In this document: positions 6,256 to 12,218 of the stretch, one piece after another
How the letters are laid out: each line of letters starts with the position of its first letter
Numbering within the stretch: position 1 is the stretch's first letter
NCBI GenBank assembly: GCA_964537715.1
Contig: CAZIAH010000110.1
Location: 1-12,218 of the forward strand
Direction of reading: 5' to 3'
DNA: 12,218 bases
From: CAZTZL01 sp964537715
GTDB lineage: Bacteria > Zhuqueibacterota > QNDG01 > DSAB01
The notes under the pieces: generated by a model
Seen by the model: only the letters and a program-made list of their open reading frames with translations
Databases searched by the model: none
What the model was told of the DNA's origin: nothing
Translations under genes and position numbers: made by a program

Positions 6256-6705
6256 GTGGAAAAAATACATGAAAAAAAAATAATGGAACTGCTTAGTCCG
6301 CTCGAAGAGGAAATGGATTTTTTCTTTTCCAGCTTCTTTGGAAGTTCCTATCCGAATCTCTATCGACATGAACTTTACTGGAAACCTCCGACCGATGTAT
6401 ATGAAACTGAATCGAACCTTGTCGTCACCATCGAACTGGCACAAATCGATCCGAAAGAGGTGAACATCTCGCTTCAGGAAAATGTTCTCTACATCAGGGG
6501 AATACGAAAAGCGGTTCCCTCTTCGGAAAAACGGCGGTATCATAAAATGGAAATCAATTATGGTCCTTTTGAGCGGCGTATCATCATTCCCCAGGAAATT
6601 GATATGGACAAATTGACTGCATCCTACGACAACGGGTTCCTGGAAATACGGCTTCCCAAAAAACAAAATCTGTCAAACACTGTGATCAATATTGAGGTCG
6701 AATAG
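6256..6705 (+). CDS. Small heat-shock protein, Hsp20 family
   Basis: This 149-aa cytoplasmic holdase should bind unfolding proteins without ATP and keep them soluble. The start is GTG with a good ribosome binding site. Residues 1-40 form the variable N-terminal arm with a Phe-rich patch (DFFFSSFFG, 21-29). The alpha-crystallin domain spans about 42-135: WKPPTDVYET (42-51), LVVTIELAQIDPKEVNISL (55-73), LYIRGIRK (78-85), GPFERRIIIPQEID (103-116) and the signature ASYDNGFLEIRLPK (122-135). An IxI-type C-terminal motif (VINIEV, 143-148) follows, which family members use for oligomer assembly. Size is normal. The stop is TAG, and lon begins 5 bases later, so translation is probably coupled. A run of nine A (6272-6280) sits near the 5' end of the coding region. 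Confidence 0.95.
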   Translation: MEKIHEKKIMELLSPLEEEMDFFFSSFFGSSYPNLYRHELYWKPPTDVYETESNLVVTIELAQIDPKEVNISLQENVLYIRGIRKAVPSSEKRRYHKMEINYGPFERRIIIPQEIDMDKLTASYDNGFLEIRLPKKQNLSNTVINIEVE

Positions 6706-6710
6706 AAAAA

Positions 6711-9116
6711 ATGGATGAAAAGAACAAACAAAACCAGAAAGCACAGCATGTTGCCGACGAATTCAGCGATCTGCCTGATATCCCTCTGGAGCTACCCATC
6801 CTGCCAATGAACAATATCCTGATTTTTCCCAATATTGTCGCACCCATGATCATTAATGAAGAAAAACAGATCAGTGTCATCAACGAAGCGTTGAGCGACC
6901 GGAAAATTGTCGGTCTGTTTGCGCAAAAAACCAAAAAGTTGAGCGAACAAAGTGATGCGCTCTACGATGTGGGAACCGCAGTTTTTATCCTCAAAATGTT
7001 CCGTATTCCCGACGGCAACATGGGATTGATGGTTCAGGGACTGTCCCGTATCCGTTTGGAAAGCATCACGCAAACCGATCCCTTCATGAAGGGGAAAATA
7101 CGAATCATTCCCGAAGACAAATCCCGTTCTGTGAAAACAGAAGCCTTGCTGAGGGAAGTCACCGAAATTTTTCAGCAGATCGTCTCCCTTTCTCCGTTCC
7201 TTCCCGATGAACTGGGGCAGGCCATTCAAAATGTGGATAGCCCTACTCGTCTGGCCGATTTCATCGCTTCGAACCTGAAATTCGACTTGGAAGAGCGTCA
7301 ATCCATTCTCGAAACACTGAACGTAGAGAACCGGTTGATCAAACTCCTTACTCTGCTGAACCACGAACTGGAACTGCTGAAACTCGGAAACAAAATTCAG
7401 GCCGAAGTGAAAGACAAAATCGAAGACAGCCAGAAAGAATATTTTCTGCGCGAACAGATGAAGGCCATCCAAAAAGAATTAGGCGAAAAAGACGAACGCA
7501 CAACCGAGGTCGAGGAGTTGAAAAAGAAAATCGATGCGGCCGGCATGAGCGAAGAAGCGAAACAGACCGCGGAAAAAGAACTTGACCGTCTTTCCAAAAT
7601 GCCGCCCCAGGCAGCCGAATACACGGTATCGAGAACCTATCTTGATTGGCTGGTCAGCATTCCGTGGGCCAAAAATACAAAAGACGAAATTGACGTGGCC
7701 CGTGCCAAAGAGATTCTGGATGAGGATCATTTCGATCTGACCGATGTGAAGGATCGTATTCTGGAATTTCTCGCGGTACGAAAATTGAAGGCCAGTTCCA
7801 AGGGTCCGATTCTCTGTTTTGTCGGCCCTCCAGGCGTGGGGAAAACCTCTCTGGGCCGTTCCATAGCCCGGGCCATGGGACGGAAATTTGTCAGATACTC
7901 ACTCGGGGGCATGCGGGATGAAGCTGAAATTCGTGGGCACCGTCGAACCTATATCGGTTCTCTTCCCGGACGAATCATCCAAGGGATGAAAAAAGCCGGT
8001 TCGAACAATCCGGTTTTCATGTTAGATGAAATCGATAAAGTGGGAACGGATTTCAGGGGAGATCCGGCTTCTGCCCTGCTCGAAGTACTTGACCCGGAGC
8101 AGAACGCTGGATTTTCGGATCACTATCTCGAAGTGGCCTTCGATCTCTCCAAAGTCATGTTCATCACCACTGCCAATGTGCTCGATACGATTCCGCGTCC
8201 ACTCCTGGACCGAATGGAAGTCTTGCGGCTTCCGGGATACATTCAGGAAGATAAATTAGAGATCGCGAAACGGTATCTCGTTCCCCGACAGATGGATGAA
8301 AACGGACTAAAAAAAAGACAGATTCGCTTTACGGACAAAGCTATAAAAAAGATCATTTCCGAATACACGCGAGAGGCCGGTGTTCGGAATCTCGAACGCG
8401 AAATCGGATCGTGCTGCCGGAAAGTCGCCCGCTGGATTGCCGAAGGCAAAGAAAAAAATGTGACCGTCGATCCGGATCAGGTCGTCAATCTGCTGGGACA
8501 GAGGAAATTCTTTTCGGAAATGGCCCAGTATAAAGATGAAATCGGAATCGCCACAGGGCTGGCCTGGACACCCGTGGGCGGCGAAATTCTATTTGTTGAA
8601 GCCACGGCCATGCCGGGTGGAAAAGGGTTGGTGCTGACAGGCCAGTTGGGGGATGTCATGAAGGAATCGGCCCAAGCCGCGCTTTCGTTTATCCGTTCCA
8701 GAGCGAAAAGCCTGAACATCCCCGAGGATTTTTTCCAGAAACAGGATATTCATATCCACGTGCCCGAAGGAGCCACACCCAAAGACGGTCCGTCAGCAGG
8801 CGTGACATTGGCCACGGCGCTGACTTCTCTTTTAACGGAGAGACCGGTAAGGCACGACTTCGCTATGACAGGAGAAATCACATTGCGCGGGAAAGTGTTG
8901 CCCGTTGGCGGCATTAAGGAAAAAGTGCTGGCTGCCGCGCGGGCCGGAATCAAAAAGATCATCATACCCAAGCTGAATGAAAAAGATCTGGACGAGATTC
9001 CTGAACATATCCGAAACAAGATGAGCTTCACATTTGTCGAATGGCTCAGTGAAGTATTCGATCTTGCATTAATTCCTGCCCCAAAACGTCTGGCAAATAA
9101 AAAAATAAATGCATAA
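6711..9116 (+). CDS. lon: ATP-dependent Lon protease
   Basis: This 801-aa, full-length LonA-type protease degrades damaged and regulatory proteins in the cytoplasm. The N-terminal substrate-binding domain covers about 25-220 (LPILPMNNILIFPNIVAP near 28-45). A helical linker follows (QKEYFLREQMKAIQKELGE, 241-259). The AAA+ module has Walker A GPPGVGKT (372-379), Walker B MLDEID (437-442), and sensor/Arg-finger segments around ITTANVLDTIP (485-495) and LLDRMEV (498-504). The C-terminal protease domain carries the Ser-Lys dyad: Ser695 in PKDGPSAG and Lys738 in GGIKEK. There are no transmembrane segments, so it is LonA rather than LonB. It starts 5 bases after hsp20 with only a weak ribosome binding site, and the aldehyde dehydrogenase follows after 31 bases. 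All catalytic residues are intact. The sHSP-protease pairing suggests a joint proteostasis operon. Confidence 0.98.
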   Translation: MDEKNKQNQKAQHVADEFSDLPDIPLELPILPMNNILIFPNIVAPMIINEEKQISVINEALSDRKIVGLFAQKTKKLSEQSDALYDVGTAVFILKMFRIPDGNMGLMVQGLSRIRLESITQTDPFMKGKIRIIPEDKSRSVKTEALLREVTEIFQQIVSLSPFLPDELGQAIQNVDSPTRLADFIASNLKFDLEERQSILETLNVENRLIKLLTLLNHELELLKLGNKIQAEVKDKIEDSQKEYFLREQMKAIQKELGEKDERTTEVEELKKKIDAAGMSEEAKQTAEKELDRLSKMPPQAAEYTVSRTYLDWLVSIPWAKNTKDEIDVARAKEILDEDHFDLTDVKDRILEFLAVRKLKASSKGPILCFVGPPGVGKTSLGRSIARAMGRKFVRYSLGGMRDEAEIRGHRRTYIGSLPGRIIQGMKKAGSNNPVFMLDEIDKVGTDFRGDPASALLEVLDPEQNAGFSDHYLEVAFDLSKVMFITTANVLDTIPRPLLDRMEVLRLPGYIQEDKLEIAKRYLVPRQMDENGLKKRQIRFTDKAIKKIISEYTREAGVRNLEREIGSCCRKVARWIAEGKEKNVTVDPDQVVNLLGQRKFFSEMAQYKDEIGIATGLAWTPVGGEILFVEATAMPGGKGLVLTGQLGDVMKESAQAALSFIRSRAKSLNIPEDFFQKQDIHIHVPEGATPKDGPSAGVTLATALTSLLTERPVRHDFAMTGEITLRGKVLPVGGIKEKVLAAARAGIKKIIIPKLNEKDLDEIPEHIRNKMSFTFVEWLSEVFDLALIPAPKRLANKKINA

Positions 9117-9147
9117 AAATACGGATCGGGCAATTCAAGAGAAAAAC

Positions 9148-10671
9148 ATGAAAGAGATTTTAAAGAAACTTGGCATCGAAAAAATCAATCCTGGTGGATT
9201 TTATGGTGATTGGCTGTCCGGTACTGGAGGAGAGGTGCTCGAATCTCGTTCCCCCATAGACGGCCAGATCATCGCCAGTGTAAGTGAGATTTCGGATTCC
9301 GAATACGAAAAAGTCATTGAAAAAGCCCAGCATTCTTTTTTGGAATGGCGCACAGTGCCGGCGCCAAAACGGGGCGAAGTGGTGCGTCAGATCGCTGCGG
9401 CATTGAGAGAATACAAAAAAGAACTGGGGGCGCTGGTCACCTATGAGATGGGAAAAATCCGAGCCGAAGGCGAGGGGGAAGTTCAGGAAATGATCGATGT
9501 CGCGGATTTTGCGGTCGGGCTCTCCCGCCAGCTCTGCGGCAAAACCATGCACAGCGAGCGTCCCTCACACCGCATGTACGAGCAGTACCATCCTCTGGGT
9601 GTGGTCGGCGTAATCACGGCCTTCAATTTTCCCGTGGCCGTCTGGAGCTGGAATGCCATGATCGCCCTGGTATGCGGAGACGCCGTAATCTGGAAACCGT
9701 CCAGCCAGGTGTCGCTGACCGCCATTGCCTGCATCAAAATTGCGGATCGGGTCTTGAAAGCCAATCACGCTCCGGAAGGGCTGCTGGGACTGCTCATTGG
9801 AAAAGGTGCCATCGTCGGAACGAAACTCGTCGAAGACCGTCGGATCCCATTGATCAGTTTTACGGGAAGCACGGTTCAGGGAAAGAAAATCGGTGCCATC
9901 GTGGGCGGACGTCTCGGCCGGACGATTCTCGAACTTGGCGGCAATAACGCCATCATCGTTTCCGAGAACGCCGATCTCGACATGGCGGTACGAACGATCC
10001 TTTTCGGCGCGGTCGGAACCGCGGGCCAGCGCTGCACCACAACGCGGAGAATCATTGTTCAGGAAAACGTGTACGACGATGTCCTGAAGCGTTTGATCAA
10101 ATCCTATCAAAGCATCCGGATCGGCAATCCGCTCGAAGAGGGTATTCTGATGGGGCCGCTGGTCAACCGGACGGCCGTTGAAGATATGATGCGTGCATTG
10201 AAGTCCATCAAAAAGCAGGGAGGCAAAGTGGTATACGGCGGAAAGGAACTCGAGGAGTATCCCTCGGACTGCTATGTCTCCCCCTGTATTGTCGAAGCGA
10301 ATAACGAAATGTCAATCGTCCAGGAAGAGACATTCGCGCCGATTCTTTATATCCTCAAATACAAAACCATAGAAGAAGCCATTGCCATTCATAACGATGT
10401 GCCGCAGGGACTTTCCTCGGCGATCTTTACCCAAAATTTGCGCGAAGCCGAAACCTTCCTTTCTTGCAGGGGAAGCGACTGCGGTATCGCCAATGTAAAC
10501 ATCAGCACTTCGGGAGCGGAAATCGGAGGCGCATTCGGTGGAGAAAAGGAAACCGGCGGAGGCAGAGAATCCGGGTCCGACGCATGGAAACAGTATATGC
10601 GCCGTCAAACCTGCACGATCAACTGGTCCGATGATTTGCCCCTGGCCCAGGGCATTCAGTTCGGAGAATAA
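9148..10671 (+). CDS. ALDH7A1/antiquitin-type aldehyde dehydrogenase
   Basis: This NAD(P)-dependent aldehyde dehydrogenase has 507 aa from ATG 9148. An upstream in-frame ATG at 9109 overlaps the lon stop and would add 13 residues, but family proteins begin near the MKEILKKLGI segment, so I prefer 9148; neither start has a strong ribosome binding site. Visible residues in this numbering: oxyanion Asn160 (AFNFP), Lys183 (WKPS), the FTGST loop (238-242), general base Glu262 (LELGGN), nucleophile Cys296 (GQRCTT) and Glu394 (EETFAP). The GEVQE segment, the Arg before the catalytic Cys, and the C-terminal SDAWKQYMRRQTCTINWS match the ALDH7 subfamily, which oxidises alpha-aminoadipic semialdehyde in lysine breakdown and also acts on stress-derived aldehydes. 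No other lysine-pathway gene is present. Its position after hsp20-lon favours a stress role here, but the substrate is an inference. Confidence 0.93.
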   Translation: MKEILKKLGIEKINPGGFYGDWLSGTGGEVLESRSPIDGQIIASVSEISDSEYEKVIEKAQHSFLEWRTVPAPKRGEVVRQIAAALREYKKELGALVTYEMGKIRAEGEGEVQEMIDVADFAVGLSRQLCGKTMHSERPSHRMYEQYHPLGVVGVITAFNFPVAVWSWNAMIALVCGDAVIWKPSSQVSLTAIACIKIADRVLKANHAPEGLLGLLIGKGAIVGTKLVEDRRIPLISFTGSTVQGKKIGAIVGGRLGRTILELGGNNAIIVSENADLDMAVRTILFGAVGTAGQRCTTTRRIIVQENVYDDVLKRLIKSYQSIRIGNPLEEGILMGPLVNRTAVEDMMRALKSIKKQGGKVVYGGKELEEYPSDCYVSPCIVEANNEMSIVQEETFAPILYILKYKTIEEAIAIHNDVPQGLSSAIFTQNLREAETFLSCRGSDCGIANVNISTSGAEIGGAFGGEKETGGGRESGSDAWKQYMRRQTCTINWSDDLPLAQGIQFGE

Positions 10672-10887
10672 GTCAGAGGTGAAGACAAATAAAAATCTAA
10701 ATTTAATCTTGATTCACTGCAGAGAACTAATTCAATAAATCGTAGTTGAAATAATTCCAGAAAAACTAAAATGAAAAAAACCATTAAAAAACTATTGTAC
10801 ACCCGCTGGCTGCAGGGTTTCGAATAAATCACCCTTCCTGTAAATTTAATCCATGTATTGCATCATCAACCAATTCAGGGAGTTTTT
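10672..10887 (+). promoter_or_regulatory. AT-rich gap before the COG2403-type gene
   Basis: This 216-base gap probably ends the stress unit and carries the promoter of the next gene. A weak hairpin, AGGGT (10814-10818) with ACCCT (10831-10835) and a 12-base loop, is not followed by a T-run. TTGAAA (10746-10751) and TAAAAT (10767-10772) could be a promoter, but the 15-base spacing is short. An 18-codon frame at 10771-10827 lacks a good ribosome binding site. Confidence 0.25.
10877..10882 (+). promoter_or_regulatory. Ribosome binding site that sets the COG2403-type start
   Basis: AGGGAG lies 5 bases before ATG 10888. The frame is open back to TTG 10858, but the site falls inside that extension, so ATG 10888 is the start. 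Confidence 0.65.
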
Positions 10888-12144
10888 ATGAATCCAAGAC
10901 GCATACTCATCATGGGAGCTGCTGGAAGGGATTTTCACAATTTTAATGTCTGCTTTAGAGATAACAAAGAGGTTGAAGTTGTTGCTTTTACGGCAACTCA
11001 GATTCCCAATATCGAAAGAAGAATTTATCCGCCAGAATTGGCCGGGAAAAGCTATCCGAAAGGAATTCCGATATATTCAGAAGATCAATTGACTTCTCTG
11101 ATTCGGGAAAAACAGATCGATGAAGTGATTTTTGCTTACAGTGATATTTCTCACGAGTATGTGATGCACCGTGCCTCTATGGTCATGAGCGCAGGTGCGG
11201 ACTTTAAAATGCTGGGTCCAAAATCCACACTGCTCGAATCGAAGGCGCCTGTTATCGCTGTGTGCGCGGTTCGAACCGGTTGCGGAAAAAGCCAGACGAC
11301 AAGGCGTGTCGGCCAGATACTCAGGGAAAAAGGGAGGCGTGTGGTGGTGGTACGTCACCCCATGCCCTATGGGGATTTGGCCAAACAAAAAGTGCAGAGG
11401 TTCAAAAGATATACCGATCTCGATACCCATCGGTGTACCATTGAAGAACGTGAGGAATACGAACCGCATCTCGATATGGGAAATATCGTCTATGCGGGTA
11501 TCGATTATCAGGCGATCCTGACACAGGCCGAGGAGGAAGCTGAACTTATTCTCTGGGACGGCGGCAACAACGATATGCCATTCTTTAAACCCGATCTGCT
11601 TATCGTGGTCGTCGATCCCCACCGGCCGGGGCATGAATTGAACTATTTCCCGGGAGAAATCAATTTCAGAATGGCCGATGTGATCATGATCAACAAAATC
11701 GATACGGCAGAAGAAGAAAATATCGCTGTACTGAGAAAAAACATTCGGGAAACCAATCCAAAAGCGGTTGTCATCGATGCGGCCTCTCCGTTGACAGTAA
11801 ATCATCCCGAGCTGATTCGGAACAAACGAGCCCTCGTGGTCGAAGACGGCCCCACATTGACACACGGTGGGATGAAATTCGGAGCAGGTTTTATCGCGGC
11901 ACAAAAAAACGGAGCCTCGGAGATCGTGAATCCCCGTCCCTGGGCGAAGGGATCGATCGCCAAAACATTTGTCAAATATCCTGGAATCGGCACGCTCCTT
12001 CCCGCGATGGGATACGATGAAGCCCAGATTCATGATCTGGAAGAAACAATCAACGCGGTGGACTGCGATGTCGTGGTGATCGGAACACCCATCGATCTAT
12101 CTAAAATTATGAGAATCGACAAACCGGCCGTACGTGTGCGGTAG
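10888..12144 (+). CDS. COG2403-type P-loop protein, cyclic 2,3-diphosphoglycerate synthetase-like, ending at an in-frame TAG
   Basis: This gene encodes 418 aa up to TAG 12142. Residues 3-115 form a Rossmann-like N-terminal domain (RRILIMGAAGRDFHNFN at 4-20). A nucleotide-binding domain follows: the P-loop region VRTGCGKSQTTRR (128-140) lacks the usual first Gly, a Walker-B-like stretch is ILWDGGNND (221-229), and NKID (269-272) is a G4-type guanine-specificity motif. This architecture fits COG2403 predicted GTPases, to which archaeal cyclic 2,3-diphosphoglycerate synthetase is related; that enzyme closes 2,3-diphosphoglycerate into a ring using ATP. Bacterial members are uncharacterised as far as I know, so the reaction here is not established. 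The C-terminus is odd: the TAG stands where the family usually continues with a Tyr and an IGEP-like segment, and that continuation is present downstream in the same frame. Confidence 0.85.
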   Translation: MNPRRILIMGAAGRDFHNFNVCFRDNKEVEVVAFTATQIPNIERRIYPPELAGKSYPKGIPIYSEDQLTSLIREKQIDEVIFAYSDISHEYVMHRASMVMSAGADFKMLGPKSTLLESKAPVIAVCAVRTGCGKSQTTRRVGQILREKGRRVVVVRHPMPYGDLAKQKVQRFKRYTDLDTHRCTIEEREEYEPHLDMGNIVYAGIDYQAILTQAEEEAELILWDGGNNDMPFFKPDLLIVVVDPHRPGHELNYFPGEINFRMADVIMINKIDTAEEENIAVLRKNIRETNPKAVVIDAASPLTVNHPELIRNKRALVVEDGPTLTHGGMKFGAGFIAAQKNGASEIVNPRPWAKGSIAKTFVKYPGIGTLLPAMGYDEAQIHDLEETINAVDCDVVVIGTPIDLSKIMRIDKPAVRVR

Positions 12145-12198
12145 CACCTTGATGAAATTGGAGAACCGAATCTGGAAGCTGTCGTCAAATCATTCTAA
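12142..12198 (+). other. In-frame continuation of the COG2403-type protein past TAG
   Basis: After TAG (12142-12144) the same frame encodes HLDEIGEPNLEAVVKSF and ends with TAA at 12196-12198. From memory, members of this family end with a very similar RVRYELxEIGxPTLE-type tail, so TAG appears to replace a Tyr codon (TAT or TAC) by one base. TAG followed by C is a context known to terminate weakly. Elsewhere TAG looks like a true stop (hsp20 and the receiver gene), so general recoding of TAG is unlikely. Confidence 0.65.
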
Positions 12199-12218
12199 AT
12201 GAGCAAAACACGTCGTAA
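12199..12218 (+). CDS. Possible start of the next gene, cut by the right edge
   Basis: ATG at 12199 directly follows the TAA at 12196 (TAAATG) and opens a frame MSKTRR that runs off the window. This arrangement would couple its translation to the full-length COG2403-type protein if the TAG were read through. There is no clear ribosome binding site of its own. Only six codons are visible, so no product can be named. Confidence 0.35.

Noticed and set aside
6060..6272. Short plus-strand frame with a hydrophobic stretch (MSLLFFFLIF) before hsp20
   Set aside because: It has no ribosome binding site, overlaps the hsp20 start and covers the candidate promoter.
6703..6705. Genome-wide recoding of TAG as a sense codon
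   Set aside because: hsp20 and the receiver gene end properly at TAG, and reading through the hsp20 TAG would run out of frame into lon.
6792..7472. 226-codon minus-strand frame inside lon
   Set aside because: It is antisense to the conserved Lon N-terminal domain, with no ribosome binding site or domain.
10771..10827. 18-codon frame MKKTIKKLLYTRWLQGFE before the COG2403-type gene
   Set aside because: It is very short with only an A-rich upstream sequence; nothing supports a leader-peptide role.
11077..12033. 318-codon minus-strand frame opposite the COG2403-type gene
   Set aside because: It is a shadow of a conserved gene on the other strand; the His/Phe-rich product is typical of antisense reading.
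1..12218. CRISPR array, defence system, transposase, tRNA or rRNA
   Set aside because: I found no regularly spaced repeats, no recognisable nuclease or transposase product, and no cloverleaf or rRNA-like sequence.

Overview
The window looks like a chromosomal segment from a Gram-negative bacterium. It has several exported lipoproteins, a SurA/PpiC-type periplasmic chaperone, CsgG-like proteins, and both a Fibrobacter succinogenes-type (FISUMP) domain and a SUMF1-type domain. That mix is typical of the FCB superphylum and neighbouring candidate phyla (for example KSB1, Calditrichota or Marinimicrobia). This affiliation is an inference from gene content; there is no rRNA or other phylogenetic marker here. 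I see no tRNA, rRNA, CRISPR array, transposase or phage gene.

Left half, all on the minus strand and listed in transcription order: a lipid-anchored PpiC/SurA-like peptidyl-prolyl isomerase (5874-4849); a 279-base spacer with a strong hairpin; an AT-rich SUMF1/FGE-fold lipoprotein (4569-3652); a stand-alone CheY-like receiver protein (3564-3181); a secreted CsgG-like protein (3074-2316); a CsgG-like lipoprotein with a low-complexity tail (2202-1303); and a FISUMP lipoprotein that runs off the left edge (1175-1). Apart from the receiver these are envelope proteins, so this half reads as a cell-envelope cluster.

Right half, plus strand, starting from a 381-base divergent intergenic region (5875-6255): a small heat-shock protein with a GTG start (6256-6705); Lon protease 5 bases later (6711-9116); and an ALDH7A1/antiquitin-type aldehyde dehydrogenase (9148-10671). 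These form a likely stress-response or protein-quality-control transcription unit. After a 216-base gap comes a COG2403-type P-loop protein related to cyclic 2,3-diphosphoglycerate synthetase (10888-12144).

The most notable anomaly is the end of this last gene. An in-frame TAG at 12142 is followed by 17 more codons that look like the family's normal C-terminus, ending in TAA at 12196, which directly abuts the ATG of a next gene cut by the window edge. This is either a recent nonsense mutation, an assembly error or stop-codon readthrough. I did not find a clearly new defence or mobile system. The best candidate for an undescribed module is the pair of exported CsgG-like proteins with the receiver protein, flanked by two C-type-lectin-fold lipoproteins.
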